Shown piece by piece: positions 29,159-38,340 of a stretch of 64,000 nt of DNA. Origin of the DNA: Streptomyces sp. CB02056 (lineage in GTDB: Bacteria; Actinomycetota; Actinomycetes; Streptomycetales; Streptomycetaceae); assembly GCF_001905545.1 (NCBI RefSeq), contig NZ_LIPD01000002.1:248001-312000 (forward strand), written 5' to 3'. Each line of letters starts with the position of its first letter. The first letter of the stretch is position 1. The notes beneath the pieces were generated by a model. The model saw nothing but the letters and a program-made list of their open reading frames with translations. It was not told where the DNA came from and searched no databases. The translations under genes were made by a program, and so were the position numbers.

Positions 29159-31312
29159 ATGACCTCCCACACCCCTGCCGACACCTTCCCACGGCAGTAC
29201 GCGCGGACCCTGCGCTACACCGTCGGCGCGCCCCGCTCCTTCTCCGTCGCGCCCGACGGCTCGCGGGTCGTCTTCCTCCGCTCCGGCTCGGGCCGCGACC
29301 GGGCCAACCTGCTCTGGACCCTCGACACCGCCACCGGCGAGGAGCGGGTCGCCGCCGACCCGGCCGCGCTGCTCGGCGGCGGCGGGGAGGACCTGTCGCC
29401 GGCCGAGAAGGCCCGCCGCGAGCGCAGCCGCGAGGGCTCGGCCGGCATCGTCGGCTACGCCCTGGACGCGTCCGGCGCGCTGGCCGCCTTCGCCCTCTCC
29501 GGCCGGCTGTTCACCGCCGACCTCGGCACCGGCGCCACCGCCGAACTGCCCGCCGAGGGCCCGCTGTTGGACCCGCGCCCGGCCCCGGACGGCGCCCACG
29601 TCGCGTACGCCAACGCCGCCGGCGAGCTGCGGCTGACCCGCACCGACGGCGGCGGCGACCGGGTGCTCGCCGAGCCGGACGGCCCGAACGTCACCTGGGG
29701 CCAGGCCGAGTTCATCGCCCAGGAGGAGATGGACCGCGACCGCGGCTTCTGGTGGTCCCCGGACAGCGACCGGCTGCTGGTCGAGCGCGCCGACGACAGC
29801 CCGGTGCGCCGCTGGTGGATCGCCGACCCGGCGAACCCGGACCGCGAGCCCGCCGAGGTCGCCTACCCGGCGGCCGGCGGCGCCAACGCCGAGGTCGGGC
29901 TCTGGCTGCTCGACCTGTACGGCGGGCGCACCGAGGTGGTCTGGGACCGCGAGGCCTACCCGTACCTGGGCCGGGTGCACTGGTCGAAGGGCGGCGTGCC
30001 GCTGCTCCTGGTCCAGACCCGCGACCAGCGCGGCCAGCGGATCCTCGGCCTGGACACGGCCACCGGCACCACCGAGGTGCTGCACGAGGAGAAGGACGGC
30101 GCCTGGCTGGAGCTGTTCCAGGGCGCACCGGCCTGGACCCCGGACGGCAAGCTGGTCCGGATCTCCGACGAGGGGGGAGTGCGGGCGCTGGTGATCGGCG
30201 ACCGTGCCGTGACCGGGGCCGACCTGCACGTCCGCTCGGTCGTCGCGGTCACCGAGCGGGAGGTGTTCTTCAGCGCCGCCGGCGGCGCCGAGGAGACCGA
30301 CCCCGAGCCGGGCTGGATCGGCGTCGGCCGGATCAGCCACGACGGCACGCGGCTGGGCTGGGAGTCCGCCAACGGCCGGCCGTTCACCTCCGTCACCAGC
30401 GCGGTGCACGGCGGCGGGATCACCGTCCGGGCCACCGCCGAGCCCGACCTGCCCGGCACCCTGGTCACCGTCGCCCGGGACCTGCCGGAGGGCCTGGCGG
30501 TCGACGACGTCGCCACCATCGCCTCGTACGCCGAGACCCCGGCCATCACCGCCCGCCCGGTCTTCCGCTTCGCCGGCGAGCGCCGCATCCCGTCCGCCGT
30601 CTTCCTGCCCACCGGCTACGACCGCGAGCGGGACGGCCTGCTGCCCGTCCTGATGGACCCGTACGGCGGCCCGCACGGCCAGCGCGTCCTCCAGGCGCAC
30701 AACCCGCACCTCAACTCGCAGTGGTTCGCCGACCAGGGCTTCGCGGTGGTGGTCGCCGACGGGCGCGGCACCCCCGGGCGCGGGCCGGCCTGGGAGAAGT
30801 CGATCGCCTTCGACTTCGCCGGGGCCACCCTGGACGACCAGGTGGAGGCGCTGCGGGCGCTCGCCGAGGAGTTCCCGCTGGACCTCGACCGGGTCGCCGT
30901 CCGCGGCTGGTCGTACGGCGGCTACCTCTCCGCGCTCGCCGTGCTGCGCCGCCCGGACGTCTTCCACGCGGCGGTGGCCGGGGCGCCGGTGACCGACTGG
31001 GAGCTGTACGACACCCACTACACCGAGCGCTACCTGGGCGACCCGGCCGAGCGGCCCGAGGTGTACGCCGCCAACTCGCTGAGCGGGTACGCGGCCGGGC
31101 TGGAGCGCCCGCTGATGATCATCCACGGGCTGGCGGACGACAACGTGGTGGCCGCGCACACCCTGCGGCTGTCCTCGGCGCTGCTCGCCGCCGGGCGTCC
31201 GCACACCGTGCTGCCGCTGTCCGGCGTCACCCACATGACCCCGCAGGAGGAGGTCGCGGAGAACCTGCTGCTGCTCCAGGTCGACTTCGTGAAGCGCTCG
31301 CTGGGCGTGTGA
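29159..31312 (+). CDS. S9 family prolyl oligopeptidase (DPP4-like)
   Basis: 717 residues from ATG 29159; a GTG at 29114 is in frame but lies upstream of the likely promoter. The N-terminal half is a DPPIV_N-type beta-propeller, the C-terminal part an alpha/beta hydrolase. The catalytic triad is visible: Ser585 in GWSYGG, Asp in HGLADDN (660-661) and His692 in GVTHMTP. Such enzymes cleave dipeptides after Pro or Ala. There is no signal peptide, so it should be cytosolic, where it could trim peptides imported by the Opp systems; that link is inference. A strong terminator follows. Confidence 0.92.
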   Translation: MTSHTPADTFPRQYARTLRYTVGAPRSFSVAPDGSRVVFLRSGSGRDRANLLWTLDTATGEERVAADPAALLGGGGEDLSPAEKARRERSREGSAGIVGYALDASGALAAFALSGRLFTADLGTGATAELPAEGPLLDPRPAPDGAHVAYANAAGELRLTRTDGGGDRVLAEPDGPNVTWGQAEFIAQEEMDRDRGFWWSPDSDRLLVERADDSPVRRWWIADPANPDREPAEVAYPAAGGANAEVGLWLLDLYGGRTEVVWDREAYPYLGRVHWSKGGVPLLLVQTRDQRGQRILGLDTATGTTEVLHEEKDGAWLELFQGAPAWTPDGKLVRISDEGGVRALVIGDRAVTGADLHVRSVVAVTEREVFFSAAGGAEETDPEPGWIGVGRISHDGTRLGWESANGRPFTSVTSAVHGGGITVRATAEPDLPGTLVTVARDLPEGLAVDDVATIASYAETPAITARPVFRFAGERRIPSAVFLPTGYDRERDGLLPVLMDPYGGPHGQRVLQAHNPHLNSQWFADQGFAVVVADGRGTPGRGPAWEKSIAFDFAGATLDDQVEALRALAEEFPLDLDRVAVRGWSYGGYLSALAVLRRPDVFHAAVAGAPVTDWELYDTHYTERYLGDPAERPEVYAANSLSGYAAGLERPLMIIHGLADDNVVAAHTLRLSSALLAAGRPHTVLPLSGVTHMTPQEEVAENLLLLQVDFVKRSLGV

Positions 31313-31334
31313 CACCCGTCTGACCAGCGCTTTC

Positions 31335-31369
31335 GGCGGCCGGTGCCCCTGACGGGGGTACCGGCCGCC
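31335..31369 (+). terminator. Terminator of the peptidase gene
   Basis: GGCGGCCGGT (31335-31344) pairs with ACCGGCCGCC (31360-31369), with an inner CCCC/GGGG extension (31346-31349 and 31355-31358). It starts 22 nt after the stop. Confidence 0.8.
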
Positions 31370-31389
31370 GGCATGACATCCGTCATGCC
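31370..31389 (+). promoter_or_regulatory. Palindromic operator candidate before ABC-kinase operon
   Basis: GGCATGAC-ATCC-GTCATGCC is a perfect 8+8 inverted repeat with a 4-bp centre, 118 bp before the ABC ATPase start and directly after the terminator. Its shape suits a dimeric helix-turn-helix regulator. Confidence 0.45.
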
Positions 31390-31507
31390 GAAGGCACGAC
31401 GGCGGACACTGCCGCCGCCACCCGCCCGCGCGGGACTCTGAGGTGGTGCGAACAGCACCGGTCGTGACACCACGAGCGTGACACCCTCAGGGAAGAGGAG
31501 CCGGGCA

Positions 31508-32497
31508 ATGGTTACCGAGGTGGCCGCCTTCCGCGGCGTGGGCAAGAGCTACGGGCGGGTGCGCGCCGTGGACGGACTGGACCTCGTGCTCCGACCGGGC
31601 GAGACCGTCGCCCTGCTCGGGCCGAACGGCGCCGGGAAGTCCACCAGCCTGGACCTGCTGCTCGGCCTGCGCGAGCCCGACCGGGGCAGCGTGACCCTGT
31701 TCGGCGGCGCCCCGCGGGCGGCGATCGAGGACGGCCGGGTCGGCGCGATGCTGCAGAGCGGCGGGCTGATGTCCGACGTCAAGGTGCGCGAGCTGGTGCA
31801 GCTCGCCTGCGACGTGCACCCGCGCGGCCGGTCGGTCACGGAGGTGCTGACCGACGCCGGGATCACCGAGTTCGCGGAGCGCCGGGTCGACAAGCTGTCC
31901 GGCGGCCAGGAGCAGCGGGTCCGCTTCGCCCTGGCCATCGCGGGCGACAACGACCTGATCGTGCTGGACGAGCCCACCACCGGCATGGACGTCAGCGTGC
32001 GGCAGTCGTTCTGGGCGAGCATGCGCGCCCAGGCCGACGCCGGGCGCACGGTGCTGTTCGCCACCCACTACCTGGAGGAGGCCGACTCGATCGCCGACCG
32101 CGTCCTGGTGCTGCACCGCGGCCGGCTGATCGCCGACGGCAGCTCGGCGGAGATCAAGGCACGGGCCGGCGCCCGCCGGATCGCCTTCGAACTCCACGAC
32201 GCGGACGGCGGGTTCGAGGAGTCCGTGCTGCGCACCCTGCCCGGCGTGCAGTCGCTGGACGTCACCGCGCGGGTCCCGGGGGTGCGGACGGTGCGGATCC
32301 GGACCGCGGACGCCGACGCCACCGCGGCCGGGATCTACCGGGCGGGGCTGTACCCGCGCGGGCTGGAGGTGGCCGGCGTGGGCCTGGAGCAGGCCTTCCT
32401 GACCATCACCGGCGAACTGGACCGCCAGGACGGCGCCCGGCGCGCCGACGAGCCGAGCGCCGACGAGCGGAGCACCGACAAGGAGAGCGTGCGATGA
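31508..32497 (+). CDS. ABC transporter ATPase (drug exporter type)
   Basis: 329 residues from ATG 31508, with GAGGAG 7 nt upstream. Walker A GPNGAGKS is at 38-45, signature LSGGQEQR, Walker B LIVLDEPTTGMD, H-loop THYLEEAD: a CcmA/DrrA-type ATPase. The C-terminus (about 215-300) is the usual DrrA-like tail, and the end is Asp/Glu-rich. It pairs with the permease encoded next (ATGA overlap) for export of an unknown hydrophobic compound or peptide. The cluster with a DesK-type kinase suggests control by membrane stress or by its own substrate. Confidence 0.9.
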   Translation: MVTEVAAFRGVGKSYGRVRAVDGLDLVLRPGETVALLGPNGAGKSTSLDLLLGLREPDRGSVTLFGGAPRAAIEDGRVGAMLQSGGLMSDVKVRELVQLACDVHPRGRSVTEVLTDAGITEFAERRVDKLSGGQEQRVRFALAIAGDNDLIVLDEPTTGMDVSVRQSFWASMRAQADAGRTVLFATHYLEEADSIADRVLVLHRGRLIADGSSAEIKARAGARRIAFELHDADGGFEESVLRTLPGVQSLDVTARVPGVRTVRIRTADADATAAGIYRAGLYPRGLEVAGVGLEQAFLTITGELDRQDGARRADEPSADERSTDKESVR

Positions 32498-33216
32498 CCA
32501 CCCTGATCAAGCTGGAGATCCTGCGGACCCTGCGCAACCGGCGCTACCTGCTCTTCACCATCGCCTACCCGGCGCTGATGTACTTCTTCTTCATCAACGC
32601 CTACGGCTCCACCCAGCTGGCCGGCGGCCTGCCGGTGAAGACCTACTTCATGGTCTCGATGGCCACCTTCGGCGCCGTCGGCGCGGTGCTGACCGGCAGC
32701 GCGCAGCGGATCTCGCTGGAGCGCAAGAGCGGCTGGGTGCGCCAGCTGCGGCTGACCGCGCTGCCCGGCCGGGCGTACACCGTCGGCAAGATCGCGGCGA
32801 CCGCGGTCACCACGCTGCCGGCGATCCTGGTGGTCTTCGCGGTCGGCGCGAGCCAGGGGGTCTCGCTGACCGTGCCGCAGTGGGCCGGACTGACGGCCGC
32901 GCTCTGGCTGGGCAGCTTCGTCTTCGCCGCGCTCGGGGTGGCGCTCGGGTACGCGGCCGCGCCGGACGCGGTGCAGCCGATCGTGATGATCACCTACATG
33001 GCGATGGCCCTGCTCGGCGGCACCTGGTTCCCGGTGAGCGGCTCGCTGGAGAAGTTCGCCCGGTTCAATCCGGTGTACCTGTACAACCAACTGGCCGGCT
33101 TCACCCGGCCCGGGCACTCCCTGGACACCGTCGCGGTCGCCGGGCTGGCCGGCTTCCTCGTGGTGTTCGCCGCCGCCGCGGCGGCGCTGTACCGCCGCGA
33201 CACCCGCCAGGCATGA
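32494..33216 (+). CDS. ABC-2 type permease
   Basis: 240 residues, six predicted transmembrane segments, with the ABC2_membrane plan: a short cytoplasmic start, the first helix in YLLFTIAYPALMYFFF, a long middle loop with ERKSGWVRQLRLTALPGRAY, and GGTWFPVSGSLEKFARFNPVYLYNQ before the last helix. Membrane half of the exporter. Overlaps both neighbours by 4 nt, so ATPase, permease and kinase form one operon. Confidence 0.9.
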   Translation: MTTLIKLEILRTLRNRRYLLFTIAYPALMYFFFINAYGSTQLAGGLPVKTYFMVSMATFGAVGAVLTGSAQRISLERKSGWVRQLRLTALPGRAYTVGKIAATAVTTLPAILVVFAVGASQGVSLTVPQWAGLTAALWLGSFVFAALGVALGYAAAPDAVQPIVMITYMAMALLGGTWFPVSGSLEKFARFNPVYLYNQLAGFTRPGHSLDTVAVAGLAGFLVVFAAAAAALYRRDTRQA

Positions 33217-34487
33217 TGACCGGCATGAGTGACGCGCGCCGGACCCACCGCACCGACGAACCGCCGGAGGTGGGGGCCGGGCGCGCGTCCTTCATGAACG
33301 TGCCCGGCTCCCCGGTGGAGACCAGGCGGCAGCTGCTGGTCAAGGTCGCCTGGATGCTGCTGTGGATGCTCTACCTGGCCTACCCGGCCGGCGACCTGCT
33401 GAGCGGCGCCCACAACACGGCCGGGACGGTGCTCGGCTGGTGCTGCCTGGCCGGGTTCGTGGGCGCCTACGTGCTGCTGGTGATCTTCCGCTCGCAGGCC
33501 GGGATGCGGCCGCGGGCCTGCCTGGCGATCGTCACGACGATGGTCGCGCTGGCCGTCGCCACCTCGGTCGTCCTCGGCTCCGCCTTCCTGACGCTGTTCA
33601 TCTACGCCTCGGTGTGCGTCGCCATCATCACGCCGGCCCGGTACGCGCTGCGCGTGCTGATCGCCATGGCCGTGCTCACCGCCGTGGTCGGGGCGGCGAT
33701 CGGGGCGGGCAACGACAACATCACCACCTTCGCGCTCAGCGCCTTCCTCTCCGGCGTCGCGATGACCGGGCTGCAGCGGCTGGTCGCCACCATGAAGGAG
33801 CTGCGCGAGGCCCGGGCCGCCGTCGCGCACCTGGCCGCCTCCGAGGAGCGGCTGCGGATGGCCCGCGACCTGCACGACCTGCTCGGGCACTCGCTGTCGC
33901 TGATCACCCTGAAGAGCGAGCTGGCCGGGCGGTTCATGGACGCGGGCAAGGACGAGGCGGCGCGGGCGCAGGTCGCCGACATCGAGCAGGTCGCCCGGCA
34001 GTCGCTGATCGACGTCCGGGAGGCGGTGACCGGCTTCCGCCGGCCGACCCTGCCGGTGGAACTGGCCGCCGCCCGTACCGCGCTGGCCGCCGCGCAGGTC
34101 CGGCTGGAGGCCGCGCCGGAGCTGGTGGACGCCTGGCCGTCGCTGGCCGAGGAGGAGACGGGCGCGCTGGCCTGGGCGCTGCGCGAGGCCGTGACCAACG
34201 TCGTCCGGCACGGCGAGGGCGCCACCGTCTGCACGGTCACGGCGGACGAGAGCTGGGAGGCGAGCGGCGAGCGCTACGCCGTCCTGGAGATCGTCGACAA
34301 CGGGCGCGGGCCGGGCAAGTCCCAGCCGGGCAACGGGCTGTCCGGGCTGGAGGAGCGGCTGGCGCTGGTCGGCGGGCGGCTGGAGACCGGGCCGGGGGAG
34401 CGCGGGCGGGGCTTCCGGCTGCGGGCCTCGGTGCCGCTGCGGACGGCGCCCACTGCGGCGCCGGCGCCCGTGTCGAAGCCTCTTTAG
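33213..34487 (+). CDS. DesK-type sensor histidine kinase
   Basis: 424 residues from ATG 33213 (ATGA overlap with the permease stop; ATG 33225 is an alternative). About five or six transmembrane helices in residues 45-185, then a HisKA_3 dimerisation domain with phospho-acceptor His in MARDLHDLLGHS (near 219) and a HATPase with REAVTNVVRHG and DNGRGPG, NGLSGLEERL. DesK-type kinases sense membrane state and phosphorylate NarL-type regulators. No regulator gene adjoins it; the best candidate is the DesR-like gene at 40561, about 6 kb away. Confidence 0.92.
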   Translation: MMTGMSDARRTHRTDEPPEVGAGRASFMNVPGSPVETRRQLLVKVAWMLLWMLYLAYPAGDLLSGAHNTAGTVLGWCCLAGFVGAYVLLVIFRSQAGMRPRACLAIVTTMVALAVATSVVLGSAFLTLFIYASVCVAIITPARYALRVLIAMAVLTAVVGAAIGAGNDNITTFALSAFLSGVAMTGLQRLVATMKELREARAAVAHLAASEERLRMARDLHDLLGHSLSLITLKSELAGRFMDAGKDEAARAQVADIEQVARQSLIDVREAVTGFRRPTLPVELAAARTALAAAQVRLEAAPELVDAWPSLAEEETGALAWALREAVTNVVRHGEGATVCTVTADESWEASGERYAVLEIVDNGRGPGKSQPGNGLSGLEERLALVGGRLETGPGERGRGFRLRASVPLRTAPTAAPAPVSKPL

Positions 34488-34504
34488 GGCTGCCGCGCAG
34501 GCCC

Positions 34505-35923
34505 TCAGGTCAGGGGGAGCTCCAGGACGAAGCGGGCGCCGCGCGGGGCGTGGGCGACCCGCAGGGTGCCGCCGTGCCGCGTGGCGATGTCCGCGGCGAT
34601 GGCCAGGCCCAGGCCGCTGCCGCCGGAGTCCCGGCTGCGGGCCTCGTCGAGCCGGGTGAACGGCTCGAAGATCCGCTCGCGGTCCTCGGGCGGCACGCCC
34701 GGGCCGTCGTCCCGGACCTCCAGGACGCAGCCGTGCGCGGTCCGCCGCGCGGACAGCACCACCTCGGCGGACGCGTGCCGCCGGGCGTTGTCCAGCAGGT
34801 TGCGCACCAGCCGGTGCAGCCGGATGCGGCTGCCGCGCACCGGCACCGCCTCGGGCGCGTCCACCCGCAGGGCGAGCCGGGCGCCGAGGCCGGGGCGGTA
34901 CTGGTCGGCGAGCTCGCGCAGCACGGCGGACAGGTCGACGGTGGTGAGCCGGCCGGCCGTCGCCGGGTGCGCGCCCCGGGCCAGGAACAGCAGGTCCTCG
35001 GTGAGCTGCTGGAGCCGCTCGACCGAGGTGAGCGCCTCCCGGGTGGTGGCCGGCCAGTCGGTGCGGTCGGGGTGCGCCAGCGACACCTCCAGATTGGTGC
35101 GCAGCGCGGCGATCGGGCTGCGCAGCTCGTGCGAGGCGTCCGCGACGAAGCGCTGCTGCTGCACGGCCGAGCGCTCCAGCCGGTCCAGGGTGGCGTTGGT
35201 GGTCCGGGCCATCCGGGTGAGCTCGTCGCCGGCGGGCGGCACCGGGACGCGGCGGTCCAGCCGGTGCTCGCCGATCTCGGCCAGTTCGGCGCGGATCGCC
35301 TCCACCGGGCGCAGCGCCCGGCTGGTCGCCGCCCAGGCCGTCAGCGCGACCAGCAGCGCGGCGGCCGGCACGCCCACCTGCAGCACCGGGTCGATGGTGT
35401 GCAGCGAGGCCTCGGCGGCGAACGGGGTGGCCAGCACGTACACGGTGAACGGGCCGACCACCGGCTTGACCGGCTGGCCGTTCTCGTCGTTCTGCCGCAG
35501 CAGCGGGCTCCAGCTGCCCAGCGCGGTGAAGGTGCGCCCCGAGTAGCGGTTGGCGGCGGCCTCCCCGGCCGGGCCGATGGCGACCCGCTGGACCGACTGC
35601 CAGTCGTCCGGCGCGAGCTTCGGTACGGCGGCGGGCGGGTCCCCGGCCAGGTGCTGGGTGGTCAGCGGGCCGCCCATGGTCAGCACCCGGCCGTCGCTGT
35701 CCAGCACGAGGTACGGCAGCCGCCCGTAGTCCGCGAGCTGCTGGCCGTGCTTGTAGCCGCTGCTGATCTCGCGGGCCTGGGCCTGGGCGTCCGCCTCGGC
35801 CGCCTCCAGCTGGGCGTCGTACATGTGGCCGCGCAGCCACCAGGCGCCGACGCCGAGCAGCAGCAGCGCGGCCAGGCCGGCCGCCAGCGAGGTGCGCAGC
35901 CGGGTGGAGAGCCTGCCGGGCAC
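34505..35923 (-). CDS. Membrane sensor histidine kinase (OmpR-type pair)
   Basis: 472 residues from GTG 35923. Helix 1 at about 12-30, an extracytoplasmic sensor of about 150 residues, helix 2 near 180-200, HAMP, HisKA with the phospho-His in FVADASHELRSPIAA, and HATPase_c with LLDNARRHA, DDGPGVP and SGLGLAIA. Autophosphorylates and donates to the regulator encoded 3 bp upstream. It converges on the DesK-type kinase gene with only 17 bp between stops. The signal is unknown, but a MurJ-family gene divergent from the pair points to the cell envelope. Confidence 0.92.
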   Translation of the reverse strand: MPGRLSTRLRTSLAAGLAALLLLGVGAWWLRGHMYDAQLEAAEADAQAQAREISSGYKHGQQLADYGRLPYLVLDSDGRVLTMGGPLTTQHLAGDPPAAVPKLAPDDWQSVQRVAIGPAGEAAANRYSGRTFTALGSWSPLLRQNDENGQPVKPVVGPFTVYVLATPFAAEASLHTIDPVLQVGVPAAALLVALTAWAATSRALRPVEAIRAELAEIGEHRLDRRVPVPPAGDELTRMARTTNATLDRLERSAVQQQRFVADASHELRSPIAALRTNLEVSLAHPDRTDWPATTREALTSVERLQQLTEDLLFLARGAHPATAGRLTTVDLSAVLRELADQYRPGLGARLALRVDAPEAVPVRGSRIRLHRLVRNLLDNARRHASAEVVLSARRTAHGCVLEVRDDGPGVPPEDRERIFEPFTRLDEARSRDSGGSGLGLAIAADIATRHGGTLRVAHAPRGARFVLELPLT

Positions 35924-35926
35924 CGG

Positions 35927-36592
35927 TCAGGCCTCCAGCCGGTAGCCGACGCCGCGCACGGTGGTGATCGAACGGACGCCGAACGGCGCGTCCACCTTGC
36001 GGCGCAGCATGCTGACGTACACCTCGACGATGGACTCCTCGCCGTCGAAGGCGATGTCCCACACCTCGTCGACGATCCGGCGCTTGGACAGCACCTCGCC
36101 GGGGTGCTCGGCCAGGCAGCGCAGGACGGCGAACTCCCGCTCGGTGAGGGTGATCTCGGCGCCGCCCCGGCCGCAGCGGCGGCCCGCCGGGTCCAGCCAC
36201 AGGTCCCCGACCCGCAGCAGCGGGCCCGGCGTCTGGCTGCGGCGGATCAGCGCGCGTAGCCGGGCCAGGAAGACCAGGTAGGAGAACGGCTTGGTGAGGT
36301 AGTCGTCGGCGCCGGTGTCCAGGCCCTCGGCCTCGTCGTACTCGCCGTCCTTGGCGGTCAGCATCAGGATCGGGGTGGTGACGCCGTCGGCGCGCAGTGC
36401 CTCGCACACCTTGTAGCCGTTCAGGCCGGGCAGCATGATGTCGAGCACGATCGCCCGGTAGGCGTGCCGCTGGGCCAGCCGCAGGCCGGTGAGGCCGTCC
36501 GGGGCGAGGTCGACGGTGTAGCCCTCGACCTCCAGGCCGCGCCGTACGGCCGCCGCGACCTGGGCGTCGTCCTCCACCACCAGAATCTCCAT
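35927..36592 (-). CDS. OmpR/PhoB-family response regulator
   Basis: 221 residues. Receiver domain with acidic pocket VVEDDAQ (7-9), phospho-acceptor Asp in IVLDIMLPG near 51, Thr in MLTAKD and Lys in YLTKPF, then a winged-helix Trans_reg_C domain with LTEREFAVLRCLAEHPG and the recognition segment SIVEVYVSMLRRKVD. Partner of the following kinase. Direct repeats at 36637-36662 upstream fit an autoregulatory OmpR-type site. Confidence 0.93.
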   Translation of the reverse strand: MEILVVEDDAQVAAAVRRGLEVEGYTVDLAPDGLTGLRLAQRHAYRAIVLDIMLPGLNGYKVCEALRADGVTTPILMLTAKDGEYDEAEGLDTGADDYLTKPFSYLVFLARLRALIRRSQTPGPLLRVGDLWLDPAGRRCGRGGAEITLTEREFAVLRCLAEHPGEVLSKRRIVDEVWDIAFDGEESIVEVYVSMLRRKVDAPFGVRSITTVRGVGYRLEA

Positions 36593-36636
36593 GCGGATCA
36601 GGATGCCACCGGCGCCGGATCCGTTCCTTAAGCCGT

Positions 36637-36662
36637 CTTCAGCTTTCTCAGCCCCGCTTCAG
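36637..36662. promoter_or_regulatory. CTTCAG direct repeats, candidate response-regulator site
   Basis: CTTCAG at 36637-36642, CTCAG at 36647-36651 and CTTCAG at 36657-36662 place TCAG half-sites at intervals of about 10 bp, on one face of the helix, as in OmpR/PhoB boxes. The site lies between the divergent response-regulator gene and the MurJ-family gene and could control both. Confidence 0.5.
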
Positions 36663-36735
36663 GGGCGCGGGTGCATGCTCTCGCCGTTTCCGCCGATCAG
36701 TTCGAGTCGGTGCCTGACACGGGAGGTGCCGGCGG

Positions 36736-38340
36736 ATGACCGTACTGGAGGGTCCTCCGTTGCCCCGCCCTCCGCTGCCCGGTCCGCCGGGGCCCGCCCG
36801 CCACCGGCGGCCGCGCCGCACGCCGCCGCCCAGCCTGGTGATGGCGGCCGGGACGGTGGTCTCCCGGGCCACCGGCTTCGTCCGCTCGGCGCTGCTGGTG
36901 GCGGTCCTCGGCTCGGGGCTGCTCGCGGACGGGTACAACGTGGCCAACACGGTGCCCAACCTGCTGTTCGTGCTGCTGATCGGCGGCGCCCTGAACACCG
37001 CGCTGGTGCCCCACCTGGTGCGCGCCGCCAAGGAGTCGGCGGACGGCGGGGCGGCGCACGTCGACCGGCTGGTGACGGTGCTGGTGGTCACCCTGCTGGT
37101 GCTGACGGCGGTGGTGGTGCCGGGCGCGCCGTACCTCGTGCGGGCCTACACCGCGTACGGCGGTGCGCAGTTGGACCGGACGGTGCTGCTGGCGTACCTG
37201 TGCCTGCCGCAGGTGTTCTTCTACGGGCTGTTCACGGTGCTCGGCCAACTCCTCAACGCCCGGCAGCGGTTCGCGCCGATGGCCTGGGCGCCGGTGCTCA
37301 ACAACCTGGTGGTGATCGGGGTGTTCGCCGGGTACCTCGGCCAACGGTCCTTCTCCACGGCCGACGTGACCGTGCTGGGGGCCGGCACCACGGCCGGGGT
37401 GGTGGCGCAGAGCCTGGTGCTGCTGCCCTGCCTGCGGGCCGCCGGGGTGCGGCCCCGGCCGCGCTGGGACTGGCGGCAGGCCGGGCTCGGCGAGCCGCTG
37501 CGGGCCGCCGGGTGGACGCTGCTGCTGGTGCTCGGCGACCAGGTGGGCTACTGGGCGGTGACCCGGCTGTCGACCTCGGTCGGCTCGCGGGCCGCCGAGG
37601 CCGGGCTGCCGGGCGTCGGGTACACCGCGTACAGCAGCGCGTACCTGCTGTGGATCGTGCCGCACGGGGTGGTCACGGTGTCGGTGGTGACGGCGGTCGT
37701 TCCCGCGCTCACCGCCGCCGCCGACTCCCCGCGGGCCGTCCGCGCGCTGCTCGCCCGCACCGTCCGCACCATCGCGGTGGTCACCGTCCCGGCGGCCTGC
37801 GCGTTCGCGGTCCTCGCACCGCAGCTGTGCGCGCTCGCCTTCGGACACGGGAGCACCGGCGCCGACGACGTACGGGCCATCGCCGGGATGCTGACCGCCT
37901 TCGCGCCCGGCCTGGTCCTGTACTCCGCCGGCTACGCGCTGACCCGCGTCTTCTACGCGCTCGGCGACAGCCGTACGCCCTTCCTGCTCAACCTGCTGCC
38001 GGTCGCCGCCACGGCGCTGGGGGCGGTGCTCTGCCACCGGCTGCTGCCGCTGCGCTGGGCCGTCACCGGGATGGCCGGCTGCTACGGGGCGTCGTTCCTG
38101 CTCACCTGCGCGGCCGCCGCCCTGCTGCTGCGCCGGCGGCTCGGGCCGCTGCGGGTCCTGGGAGCCCACGGGAAGCCGCTGCTGGCCGCCCTGCCGGCCG
38201 CCGCGGGCGCCTGGTGGGCCACCCGGTACGGCCTCCTGCCGGCCGCCGCCGCCCTCGCCGTCGGCTACCTCCTGCTCGCCCACCTCCTCCGGATCGAAGA
38301 ACTGTCCGTCCTCACCACACGATTGCGCAGGCGCCCATGA
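36736..38340 (+). CDS. MurJ/MviN-family lipid II flippase homologue
   Basis: 534 residues from ATG 36736, with GGGAGG 9 nt upstream. After a Pro/Arg N-terminus of about 30 residues come about 14 transmembrane helices of the MOP/MVF type, with SRATGFVRSALLVAVLG (first helix and conserved Arg), FSTADVTVLGAG, and PQVFFYGLFTVLGQLLNARQRFAPM. MurJ proteins flip lipid-linked peptidoglycan precursors. Streptomycetes have a main murJ elsewhere, often with a kinase-like tail; this copy is short and sits beside a two-component pair, so it is probably an accessory paralogue. Translationally coupled to the next gene. Confidence 0.85.
   Translation: MTVLEGPPLPRPPLPGPPGPARHRRPRRTPPPSLVMAAGTVVSRATGFVRSALLVAVLGSGLLADGYNVANTVPNLLFVLLIGGALNTALVPHLVRAAKESADGGAAHVDRLVTVLVVTLLVLTAVVVPGAPYLVRAYTAYGGAQLDRTVLLAYLCLPQVFFYGLFTVLGQLLNARQRFAPMAWAPVLNNLVVIGVFAGYLGQRSFSTADVTVLGAGTTAGVVAQSLVLLPCLRAAGVRPRPRWDWRQAGLGEPLRAAGWTLLLVLGDQVGYWAVTRLSTSVGSRAAEAGLPGVGYTAYSSAYLLWIVPHGVVTVSVVTAVVPALTAAADSPRAVRALLARTVRTIAVVTVPAACAFAVLAPQLCALAFGHGSTGADDVRAIAGMLTAFAPGLVLYSAGYALTRVFYALGDSRTPFLLNLLPVAATALGAVLCHRLLPLRWAVTGMAGCYGASFLLTCAAAALLLRRRLGPLRVLGAHGKPLLAALPAAAGAWWATRYGLLPAAAALAVGYLLLAHLLRIEELSVLTTRLRRRP

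Noticed and set aside
32994..36407. Open frame of 1137 codons on the minus strand
   Set aside because: Crosses four supported genes in both orientations and carries no family signature.
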